Assembly (NCBI RefSeq): GCF_011806565.1
Contig: NZ_JAATOP010000013.1
Coordinates: 1 to 64,000 of the forward strand
DNA length: 64,000 nt
Direction: 5' to 3'
From: Marivivens donghaensis
Lineage (GTDB): Bacteria > Pseudomonadota > Alphaproteobacteria > Rhodobacterales > Rhodobacteraceae
The notes beneath the pieces are model-generated. The model saw only the letters and a program-made list of their open reading frames with translations. It did not search any database and had not been told where the DNA came from. Position 1 is the stretch's first letter; each line of letters opens with the position of its first letter. The position numbers and the translations under genes were made by a program. Below, in pieces: positions 44,239-53,685 of the stretch.

Positions 44239-45188
44239 CCGCCGATGAACGAGAGCGAGTAGGTCAGCGATTGGCCCGAACGGTTTTCGATCAGGATCGC
44301 GCCGCTTCGCACCGCAACGTTTGTCAGCCCGTCTGCTCCGCTTTGGCCCTGTAGTGCGCTGGCGCCCGCGTTCGCGATGCCCGATGCGACGGACATTGTG
44401 ATCAGCTCCGGGGAAGTCCCCGTATCGTAAACAAAAATCGCGCTGTGTGGCGCCGACGGATTAAGGCTATCCACTGCGGTAATGAAAACAAAACCCGCCG
44501 CGCCGGGCGTCTGCACCACTCCGAGCTGGTCATCAGCCACGGCAACCGACCCCGATGACATGCGTGCGAGCTTGGACCAGCCCGTTGCCGCATCGACGCT
44601 GAGGCCCGTGTTCCAGTTTGCGCCGTCGTCGCTCACCTTGATCGCGAAGTCGTCGCTGCCCGTCGTCCCCATCTCGGCCCGCGCGGACCAGCCCGTCTGG
44701 AACAAAAGGCTTGCGGTGTCTCCCGCCTCGGACTTGTTAATCTTGAGCTGATGACCGGCCCCTTCATGGGTCAACAGAGTCGAGGGCGCCGAGACAGCCA
44801 GTCGGTTCTGCTCATCGGCAGAGGTGTTCACACCTAGCATGTCAGGCGCGGCGATATCGGCCCACGCAGTCCCGTCGAACACGACCTGTCGCGCCCCATC
44901 ATCCAGCCAACCTTGCCACCCGCGTTGAGGCGTCACAAACAGCCAGCCATTCCCCGACCGACACGCAAGTTTCCCGCCTTGCCCGCTCCAATCGCCCGTC
45001 GGCGCGGCGCCCAGCGCGTAGACGGCGCCGTTCTCCACCACAGCAGGCGGATTGAGGGCCTCGACCTCCGCCAGAACAAGCTGTGTGACGTGGTCGAGCA
45101 CTTCGATAGCCTCATTATGCGTGACGTGTTTTTGCGCCTGCGCGGGCTGGATAAACGGCAGGTTCAGGTTGGTGGATGTGTCGGTCAT
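44229..45188 (-). CDS. DUF2793 domain-containing protein (phage-tail-like)
   Basis: Protein of 319 residues with an N-terminal DUF2793 domain (about 10-100): LPFIQPAQAQKHVTHNEA, then WSGQGGKLACRSGNGWLFV and a W-rich GWQGWLDDG segment. DUF2793 occurs in tail-fibre-like proteins of prophages and in surface proteins of Rhodobacterales. The C-terminal part resembles a beta-rich carbohydrate-binding or fibre region. No phage genes are adjacent, so it may be a relic or a surface protein. The ATG at 45188 was chosen over an upstream start lacking family residues. Confidence 0.78.
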   Translation of the reverse strand: MTDTSTNLNLPFIQPAQAQKHVTHNEAIEVLDHVTQLVLAEVEALNPPAVVENGAVYALGAAPTGDWSGQGGKLACRSGNGWLFVTPQRGWQGWLDDGARQVVFDGTAWADIAAPDMLGVNTSADEQNRLAVSAPSTLLTHEGAGHQLKINKSEAGDTASLLFQTGWSARAEMGTTGSDDFAIKVSDDGANWNTGLSVDAATGWSKLARMSSGSVAVADDQLGVVQTPGAAGFVFITAVDSLNPSAPHSAIFVYDTGTSPELITMSVASGIANAGASALQGQSGADGLTNVAVRSGAILIENRSGQSLTYSLSFIGGHD

Positions 45189-45385
45189 TGCGGCGATCCT
45201 CTGGTTTGTCGCCAAAATGACCCAGAGCCGTTGCGATCCACTTAAGCCACCGTACGCCCTGCGCAAATCTACATAAAAGGCGTCTCAAATCACAGGCTTA
45301 GTCCTCTTTACCGCCTCATTCCCGCCCCGCATTTACCGGCGGTCGGATTAAATCTGACTGACATTATCATGCCTGTGGGGGGCAA

Positions 45386-47512
45386 ATGTTGAATTACGAA
45401 ATTCGCGCCGGTGTTGTGGGCGCAAACGATGCGGGTCACTCGCACATTACTGACCTTGAAGTCGTCAAAATCGGTGGAGACGAATTTCTGTTTTCCACCA
45501 ATCGCACTGACGGCGGGATCATTATGTGGTCGACGAATTTGCAAGAGATCGGCTACTTCGCCTACTCCGGCACTGACACCGCCGGATCGCAGCCAGATAT
45601 CACCTATTTCGAAGCTGGCGGACGCGATTACCTGCTCGTAGATGACAACGGCATCAAGGCCGTGGCGATCAGCGAAAACGGCTTTGGCAAGGTCGTCGAT
45701 CTAGATGCCGATTTCAGTATTTCGGCCACCGCGACGTTCGATACGGTCACACGCGAATTTATCGTTTTCGGCGGAATGGACGATGGGAGCGGCATTGTCC
45801 GCCTCAGGATCGACGATGACCTGACACTTACCGGAGAGGCGGTCACATCGGACTATCCCGACACTTTCGCAGGCGGGGTTACTGACCTGCTGCATGTCGG
45901 ATTGGAGGGCAGCGACTACCTACTGTCCATCGCAAGCGAAGCTCCGGGGATCACAGTCTGGGAAGCTCAAAGGAGCAGCTTTATCAAAAATGCACACACA
46001 TATAGTACTGATGACGGTTTGTGGATCACAGCCCCTACCGCGTTGGAGACGGTCGACATTGGCGGCGTGACCTATGCGCTGTTGGCTTCGTCGGGCAGCA
46101 GTTCCGTCACTGTGATGCAGGTATCCATGGCCGGAGAGCTACTTCTAACAGACCACGTCATCGACGGGTTGGAGACATTCTTCGCGAACACAAGCGCTCT
46201 GGCAGTTTGCGAGAGTGGCGAACAGCTTTGGGTGGCGGCGGGCGGCAGCGACGGCGTAACGCTGTTCATTTTAAACGAGGGCCGGCTGTATCTTATCGAG
46301 AATTTCAACGGTGTGGAATTTGCCGACTGCTCAGCGCTGGAGATCACGTCAGCCGACGACCAAATCTTAATCTACGCTAGCAGCGCGAGCGGCCTAGGTG
46401 TCACGCAAGTCGTCGTCGATACGTCGATGTTCGATGTCACAGTCAACAACGGTGACAAGGGCGGCGATCTCGTACTGGACACCTCGGGGTCCGACACGCT
46501 TTCAGGCGGCTCGGGCGAAGACATTTTCGCCCTTTCTGCCGACGGACGGACCGACACGATCAGCGACTTCCAAATCGGGAAGGACCAGATTGATTTAAGC
46601 GCATGGGACATGCTGCGATCGGCCGACCAGCTGTCATTCCAGACTGACCAGGATGGGCTGAAACTCGGCTACGGGTACGAGATCCTACTGATAAAGTCGA
46701 GCGACGGACACGTCCTGACGCCTTCCGAACTCGCAGGCAGCTTTATCTTCACAACACACCTGTCGTCGGAGCCCATTCCGACACTGCCCACGCCGGTGGA
46801 CCCTGTGCCTGAACCCCAAGTGGTGTTCGAAGGTTCCGAGGGTCATGATACGCTCATTGGCAATGCGCTTAACAACATCATCAGAGGATTTGATGGCGAC
46901 GACGTCCTCGCAGGTCTGGACGGACACGACCGCCTGTTCGGCGGCAAGCACTCGGACACACTGAAAGGGGGAAACGGTGACGATAAACTGACCGGAAACG
47001 GTGGTGCCGACGTGCTGATCGGTGGCAGCGGGGTGGATACGATCAAGAGCGGCGGCGGTGCGGACTTGGCCAAGGGCGGTGGGCAGAGCGATACGCTTTT
47101 CGGCCAGAAAGGAGACGATGTTCTACGTGGGCAAGGCGGCGACGATACGATCTCAGGCGGGTCGGGTGACGACCGTTTGTTTGGCAACAAGGGCAACGAC
47201 AAGCTTGACGGGAATCAAGGTGCGGACCGCATCTACGGCAATGGCGGCGATGACGTGATCAGCCTCGGGACCCGTGATACTGCGACCGGCGGCAAGGGAA
47301 GCGACACGTTTATCTTCACGAAAGGAAATGCCGAAATCACCGACTTTAACCCGCGGCATGATCACCTTGAACTCACTGGATACGAACTCGGCGATCTGTC
47401 ATTCCATATTACAGATGCAGGGATTTCCATAGATTTCGGCGGGCAGAACGAATTGACGCTCGACGGGGTGTCGAGCGTCAATTCGTTAATTTCATCAATA
47501 GATTTCGTCTGA
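45386..47512 (+). CDS. RTX calcium-binding protein with N-terminal beta-propeller-like region
   Basis: Secreted protein of 708 residues without an N-terminal signal, as expected for type I secretion. Residues 1 to about 350 have recurring beta-strand repeats (for example DLEVVKIGGDEFLFSTN and VDIGGVTYALLAS) suggesting a propeller. Residues about 480-640 contain nonapeptide RTX repeats of the form G-G-x-G-x-D (GGNGDDKLTGNGGADVLIGG). The C-terminus ends in a DGVSSVNSLISSIDFV motif shared in outline with two neighbours. GGGGGG precedes the ATG. It converges without gap on the CAP-RTX gene. Confidence 0.88.
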   Translation: MLNYEIRAGVVGANDAGHSHITDLEVVKIGGDEFLFSTNRTDGGIIMWSTNLQEIGYFAYSGTDTAGSQPDITYFEAGGRDYLLVDDNGIKAVAISENGFGKVVDLDADFSISATATFDTVTREFIVFGGMDDGSGIVRLRIDDDLTLTGEAVTSDYPDTFAGGVTDLLHVGLEGSDYLLSIASEAPGITVWEAQRSSFIKNAHTYSTDDGLWITAPTALETVDIGGVTYALLASSGSSSVTVMQVSMAGELLLTDHVIDGLETFFANTSALAVCESGEQLWVAAGGSDGVTLFILNEGRLYLIENFNGVEFADCSALEITSADDQILIYASSASGLGVTQVVVDTSMFDVTVNNGDKGGDLVLDTSGSDTLSGGSGEDIFALSADGRTDTISDFQIGKDQIDLSAWDMLRSADQLSFQTDQDGLKLGYGYEILLIKSSDGHVLTPSELAGSFIFTTHLSSEPIPTLPTPVDPVPEPQVVFEGSEGHDTLIGNALNNIIRGFDGDDVLAGLDGHDRLFGGKHSDTLKGGNGDDKLTGNGGADVLIGGSGVDTIKSGGGADLAKGGGQSDTLFGQKGDDVLRGQGGDDTISGGSGDDRLFGNKGNDKLDGNQGADRIYGNGGDDVISLGTRDTATGGKGSDTFIFTKGNAEITDFNPRHDHLELTGYELGDLSFHITDAGISIDFGGQNELTLDGVSSVNSLISSIDFV

Positions 47513-48835
47513 TCAGACGATTGTAATGTTGTCCTCAAGTACAGACAGATCGGTCACACCGACAACTTCGAGCGAGTGATCGCCGAGGTCGATCCAAGCG
47601 CTTCCGCCATCGATGTAGGCTTGGTCCATCACGTCGTCGACGGTCGCACCTTTGATGCCGAGGTTGCGGGCAACCAGTTCGATGCTGTCGTCGCCGTCTT
47701 TAAAGTCGAGAATTTTGTCGTTGCCGGAGCGGAAGACGAACGTGTCATTGCCGCCGCCGCCTTTGTAGAAATCGCGTCCTGCCTGACCGTCGAGGCGATC
47801 GTGGCCGCCGTTCCCGAGCAGACGGTCGGTGCCGCTGCCGCCTTCGATGTCATCACGGCCCTTGCCACCGCGCAGCTTGTCCTTGCCGTCGCCGCCATCG
47901 ATGAAGTCGTTGCCGTTCATACCAGCGATAAGGTTCTTGCCGCTATTGCCATAAAGATCCTCGCCAGCGCGGCCACCCGTCAAATTCAGGTTCGCAACGC
48001 CGAGCAAGTGCGCCTCATCAATGCCGCTGTGAAGGTTGGCGGACGCCGAAAGGTAAAGGGCCGAGTTGTCGTAGATATCGGTGACGTAGTCGAGCTTACC
48101 GTTGCCGTCGCGCAGGTCCATCGTCAGGCGACCGATCTGGCCATCGCCGTCACCGAAGCGGACATCGACAGCGCGGGACGGATCGACTTCAATTGCATAA
48201 CCGCCCGCATTTTCTGCACCCTGGCGATCACCATCGGCACGCACCCAGTATTTCCCCTGACCTTCGCCGATCGAGTAGAAACCGTCTTCATCGAGGTCGA
48301 GGTAAAACACGCCGGTGACGAAGTAAGTGTCCGCGCTGCTATCAGCGAAATCCTCGGTCACCATCGCCGCGTCGAAACCTTTGAATTCACCGTCAACATA
48401 AGAGACGCCGACTTCCGTGAACTTACCATTCATCGTGCCGATGCGGTGCGAGGCACTGGCCCAAAGCGAGTTGTAGAGCTCGTCAGCCAGATAGGTTTGG
48501 CTTAGCGTGCCAGCGTATTGCTGAAGGGCAATGTTCTCGCCCCAGCGGCCAAGGTTCTCATAACCAGCATCCTCCATACGATCACCGGGCGTGTTGCCGC
48601 CCGGACCGGAGTGGTCACCGTTGAACGTGTCGTTCATCAGCGACCAGACGGTGTAATCGTAGGCCGATTCGTGCAGCAAATCGTTGCTTGCGAGCACCTG
48701 TTTTGCGTCGCTGCTGATCGTCCCCGCAGCGAGGCCCTCGTTGACGTCAATGCCCAAGCGTTTGGCCTCTGCCTCGGGATCAAGGCGGGCACGGTTGATC
48801 AGTTCAAGGATATACTGTTCGACTGCTGTGAGCAT
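47513..48835 (-). CDS. CAP domain and RTX repeat protein
   Basis: Protein of 440 residues. The N-terminal CAP/SCP domain (about 5-165) shows LELINRARLDPEAEA, the HSGPGGN region and GENIALQ, resembling bacterial SCP-like extracellular proteins. A central region (about 166-290) has beta-sandwich-like segments, then RTX repeats (GGDGKDKLRGGKGRDD, about 315-375) and the C-terminal motif GVTDLSVLEDNITIV. It has no signal peptide, consistent with type I secretion. It is convergent with and adjacent to the RTX gene; its upstream neighbour on the same strand is the export lipoprotein gene at 50038-48920. Confidence 0.9.
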   Translation of the reverse strand: MLTAVEQYILELINRARLDPEAEAKRLGIDVNEGLAAGTISSDAKQVLASNDLLHESAYDYTVWSLMNDTFNGDHSGPGGNTPGDRMEDAGYENLGRWGENIALQQYAGTLSQTYLADELYNSLWASASHRIGTMNGKFTEVGVSYVDGEFKGFDAAMVTEDFADSSADTYFVTGVFYLDLDEDGFYSIGEGQGKYWVRADGDRQGAENAGGYAIEVDPSRAVDVRFGDGDGQIGRLTMDLRDGNGKLDYVTDIYDNSALYLSASANLHSGIDEAHLLGVANLNLTGGRAGEDLYGNSGKNLIAGMNGNDFIDGGDGKDKLRGGKGRDDIEGGSGTDRLLGNGGHDRLDGQAGRDFYKGGGGNDTFVFRSGNDKILDFKDGDDSIELVARNLGIKGATVDDVMDQAYIDGGSAWIDLGDHSLEVVGVTDLSVLEDNITIV

Positions 48836-48919
48836 GTTGGTCTCCTCTGGTGTGCAGAGATAGATAACAACTCAAGCAATATTTTTAAACGGAGGTTCTA
48901 CTTACCCGACAAAAAGTGA

Positions 48920-50038
48920 TCAGAGTCTATTTGCTATACCGATGGCAGAACCGAGAATTCCCATGATTGTACGTGCGGAATTGACGGGGCTTTCGGTCGC
49001 GTAGATCAAATCACCCGGTTGGATGTGGAACTGACCGGCGCTGAACAGGCCGTCCGCAGTGGTCAAATCGATAGTGAAAACAACGCGGTTGCGAGTCGGG
49101 CCCGTTCCGTTGGCGCGGATCGCGCTGTTCGGATATTCGCGGAGAATCAGGATACCCTTCGGGTTGGCACGGTCGTCGGCAACGCCGCCCACGATTGCGA
49201 GAGCTTCGAGCGCGTTGACGTCATCGGTCGGGAATTCGTGGAGCGCCTCGCTACCTGCGGCGCCGAGCGACAGGAAGGTGCGCGAGTCTTTTTCAACGAT
49301 AACACGATCTCCGCCGCGCACGATCGTATCGAGCGACGGGTCGGCGTAGAGCCGTTCGAGCGAAATCGTGTAGCGGTTCGACCCACGGAACAGCTTGACC
49401 TGAGGGTTGTTCAGGTTCGACGGCACACCGCCGCCTAGAGCGATCAGCGATAGGACGGATACGTTGCGGTCTTGCAGCGGATACGAACCCGGAGCGCTGA
49501 CGCCGCCGACGATATCCGCAGTATTCGCACGGCCCGGCACCACGTCGATTTGCACCTGCGCCGACGGGATGGAGTAGTTGTATTCTTCTTCGATGCGCGA
49601 ACGTGCGGTCTGCGGGGACATGCCCGACACCTTCATCTCGCCCACGAACGGGAGGAAAATGCGACCTTCAGAGTTCACGCGCATCCGCTCAAGCGATGCC
49701 ACCTGCTGCCCCGGACCTGTCAGGAGCGAGTTTTCCTCGGCATCCCAGACGGCGATCGACAGAAGATCACCCGGTTCGATGATGATGGACGCGGGCTGCT
49801 CGACACGGCTCGGCCAATTGTAGGCGCGCCCGTTGGAGGACGGCCAGCGGGACACAAGTGCTTGGGTCTCACGCGTGATATCAATGACTTCAAAGGGGTA
49901 TGCGACGACTTCGCCTGCCTGCTGGTCATCTTTAACGGCGAGAACTTCGCCTTCGAAACCTGCGCCGCGCGGCACATCACAGGCAGCAACCGAAAAACAA
50001 AGCAGCAGTGCGCTGGAGCGCTTGAGGACAGACGACAT
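48920..50038 (-). CDS. Polysaccharide export outer-membrane lipoprotein (Wza/KpsD-like)
   Basis: Outer-membrane channel component for capsule or exopolysaccharide. The ATG at 50038 opens a lipoprotein signal with lipobox VAAC (Cys near residue 20). The poly_export domain starts near IIIEPGDLLSIAVWD (about 84-98), followed by SLBB-type repeats: VSAPGSYPLQDRNVSVLSLIALGGG near 180 and a second near 265. The 372-residue length fits. It sits between two RTX genes and may pair with the KpsT/KpsE-like proteins near 10-12 kb. Confidence 0.92.
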   Translation of the reverse strand: MSSVLKRSSALLLCFSVAACDVPRGAGFEGEVLAVKDDQQAGEVVAYPFEVIDITRETQALVSRWPSSNGRAYNWPSRVEQPASIIIEPGDLLSIAVWDAEENSLLTGPGQQVASLERMRVNSEGRIFLPFVGEMKVSGMSPQTARSRIEEEYNYSIPSAQVQIDVVPGRANTADIVGGVSAPGSYPLQDRNVSVLSLIALGGGVPSNLNNPQVKLFRGSNRYTISLERLYADPSLDTIVRGGDRVIVEKDSRTFLSLGAAGSEALHEFPTDDVNALEALAIVGGVADDRANPKGILILREYPNSAIRANGTGPTRNRVVFTIDLTTADGLFSAGQFHIQPGDLIYATESPVNSARTIMGILGSAIGIANRL

Positions 50039-50146
50039 AGACCCCCCGGTCATTTCAGGAGCGGGTAACCTCCCGCGGCAGCCTCGTCAAAATACTGAAC
50101 TTCGCAGGTCGGTCAATGATCCGCTTGCACGCAACAGCATGTCACA

Positions 50147-50164
50147 GGCGGCCCGAAGGCCGCC
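50147..50164 (-). terminator. Terminator-like hairpin after the RTX gene
   Basis: On the minus strand GGCGGCC pairs perfectly with GGCCGCC around TTCG (50147-50164), a tetraloop hairpin. It lies 14 bp after the RTX stop (50179). There is no T-run, so it may instead be an mRNA-stabilising structure between the RTX and lipoprotein genes. Confidence 0.5.
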
Positions 50165-50178
50165 CGATGATGGTATTG

Positions 50179-51396
50179 TCAGTAGTAAAAATCATCAACG
50201 ACGATGTGACCTTCGAGGTCGGACAAATCACTCACGCCATTGAATGTGATGCTGTCGCCTGCTCCGAAATCGAGCACCACGTAGTCGCCCATATCGACGC
50301 CGTTGATGTCGATGAGCGAAGCCACGTCATAGTTATAAGCGGTCACGTTGCCGTTCAGATGCAGCAGATCGTCACCCTTTTTCCCGAAGTCGCGGATGTA
50401 GTCGGCACCGTCCCCCAGCGCAAAGAAGAAATCGTCGGTACCAGCGCCGCCAGCGAGGTAGTCATCACCCTCACCGCCGAAAATCCAATCTTGCTGAGCA
50501 CCGCCGATGATGCGGTCCTTGCCCTCGTCGCCATACAGGTCGTCGTCACCGCCGCCGCCGAGGATTTTGTCATTACCCTCTTCGCCGAACAGGACGTCGT
50601 TACCGCCGCGTCCTTTCAGCTTGTCCTTGCCTGCGCTGGCGCTGAACGAGTTCGACTGGTTGTTACCGTTGTAAGTGATGCTGGACTTGGCCGTACCAAG
50701 ATCATTCATGTCGCCCTTGATTTGCAGGATTTTTTTGCCGCCATCCTTTACCATGACACGGATGTCATCGGCGCCATTTGCAGCACCAAGATAGCCAGCG
50801 TCGATCGTATCGCCGTTTACGTTGTACGAGTCCAACAGCTCGAACATCTCAAAGAAATCAAGGTTGTGAGCCGCGCCGAACTTCACCGACGTTGTAAAGT
50901 CACCCTGCTTGAGGAAAAATCCGTTATCGCTAAGTTGGACGCTGTTCAGCACTTCGCCGTTGTCGACAACCTTAATGCCCTGCACGGAGTAGTCAGTACC
51001 GAAATCGCCGGCACCACGGCTATCGCCGGCACGCATGGCCTCCCAATATTCTCCAGCCGTTGCAGGTAGGTCCCCAGTGATGGTGACCTGCACATCACCG
51101 CTGGTTTGAATAATGCGATCAACTGCGCCCTCGAACCCTTCGACGCGCATGATTTCAGTGCCGGTGGTGTTCTTCTTTACCATGAAGAAGGTGGAGCCTT
51201 CGTCATACATATTTGCGGTGTACGAAATATTACGAAGTTCGACGCCCCACCATTTTTGATTGTGGACAAATGAGTTCCGATTGTAGTGCAACTGCCATGT
51301 GAATTGCTCGATGTCCTGAGCATATTGCATCGTAGGTTCGATCGCCTCATCGAGCGAAAAATCCGCGATTTCGGCGTCTACTTTGATCTTCAGCAT
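50179..51396 (-). CDS. RTX calcium-binding protein
   Basis: Protein of 405 residues without a signal peptide. Residues 1 to about 240 lack a recognised domain and contain beta-rich segments. Residues about 255-330 hold glycine- and aspartate-rich RTX repeats (GRGGNDVLFGEEGNDKILGG). The C-terminus ends in GVSDLSDLEGHIVVDDFYY. Secretion through an unlinked type I system is inferred. It is divergent from glf across a region with a CtrA-type box. Confidence 0.87.
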   Translation of the reverse strand: MLKIKVDAEIADFSLDEAIEPTMQYAQDIEQFTWQLHYNRNSFVHNQKWWGVELRNISYTANMYDEGSTFFMVKKNTTGTEIMRVEGFEGAVDRIIQTSGDVQVTITGDLPATAGEYWEAMRAGDSRGAGDFGTDYSVQGIKVVDNGEVLNSVQLSDNGFFLKQGDFTTSVKFGAAHNLDFFEMFELLDSYNVNGDTIDAGYLGAANGADDIRVMVKDGGKKILQIKGDMNDLGTAKSSITYNGNNQSNSFSASAGKDKLKGRGGNDVLFGEEGNDKILGGGGDDDLYGDEGKDRIIGGAQQDWIFGGEGDDYLAGGAGTDDFFFALGDGADYIRDFGKKGDDLLHLNGNVTAYNYDVASLIDINGVDMGDYVVLDFGAGDSITFNGVSDLSDLEGHIVVDDFYY

Positions 51397-51451
51397 GGCG
51401 CCAACTCCTCTTTAACGTGCCCCGCAGCGGTTCTCCGCAATGAGCAAACGC

Positions 51452-51466
51452 TTAACAAGAAGTTAA
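51452..51466. promoter_or_regulatory. Candidate CtrA-binding site (TTAA-N7-TTAA)
   Basis: TTAA at 51452-51455 and TTAA at 51463-51466 are separated by exactly 7 bp, matching the full CtrA consensus. The site is in the 169-bp divergent gap between the RTX gene (start 51396) and glf (start 51566). In Rhodobacterales, CtrA controls motility, gene transfer agents and surface functions. Control of either gene is inferred. Confidence 0.5.
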
Positions 51467-52713
<1,247 letters not shown>

Positions 52714-52714
<1 letters not shown>

Positions 52715-53685
52715 TGCGCGTCGGCGCAGTCATCGTCACGTTCAACCGCGCCGCCAAACTGGTGGAGACGTTGACGCATGTCGTCAGCGAACCGTTTGAC
52801 CGCATCTGGGTGATCGACAACGCCTCGACCGACAAAACCGCAGAGGTGCTGGCTGCGCAGACCGACCCGCGCCTCGTCGTGATCAGCCTGCCCGATAACA
52901 CGGGCGGTGCTGGCGGTTTCCATGCAGGCATCGAAGCGGCCCTGAAAGACAACGACACCGATTGGCTCGCGCTCTTCGACGACGACTCTTGGCCAGAGGC
53001 CGGTTGCGTCGACAAATTCCGCGAGGTCGCCTCGACCCTACCTGCCGACATCGGCGCCGTCTCGACCGCCGTTCATTATCCAAACGGCAAAATCTGCGAG
53101 ATGAACCGTCAGGGCTATAACCCGTTCTGGCACCTCAATGTTTTCATCGCCGCGCTGACCAAGCGCAGCAACGGGCGCGGCGGGTTCAAGATCCGCAACG
53201 CCGAACTGGAGCCCAGCGCCCTCCCCCGCGAAATCGACAACGCGTCCTTCGTGGGCTTCATGCTCCGCACCGAGGCCGCACGCCGTGACGGCCTGCCCGA
53301 AGCCGGTTTGTTCATCTATGGCGACGACGTGCTCTACAGCCTGCATCTGAGGCGGAGGGGCTGGAAAATCCTGCTGCACCCCGCGCTGCGGTTTGTGCAC
53401 GATTGCGGCACGATGGGCGAAGGCTTCGTCTATCGCCCGCTCTGGAAAATCTACTACCACTGCCGCAACGGCGTCGCGATTGCGCGCATGGCGGCGGGTC
53501 CGATCGTGTTTCCGATCGCGCTGGCCTACTACGCGCTGCTGTGGTGGCGTCGCGGGCGGTCATGCCCCGAAGGCATCCGCCCGACCTACTATCATCTGAT
53601 GTGGGAAGGCCTGAAAGATGGCCTGAAAGGAAAGCGGGGCCGACACGACCCCGCTCACCAGTTGGCTGCCGAAAAGGGCCGCTGA
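52714..53685 (+). CDS. Galactofuranosyltransferase-like glycosyltransferase (GT2)
   Basis: Family 2 glycosyltransferase of 323 residues. N-terminal VGAVIVTFNRAAKLVETL (about 3-20), the metal-binding DDD in LFDDDSWPEAG near 88-98 and GLFIYGDDVLYSLHLRRRG near 198 define the GT-A fold and acceptor region. A hydrophobic segment near 262-282 may associate with membrane. Direct coupling to glf implies transfer of galactofuranose to a surface glycan. It ends 1 bp before the convergent aldehyde dehydrogenase stop. Confidence 0.9.
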
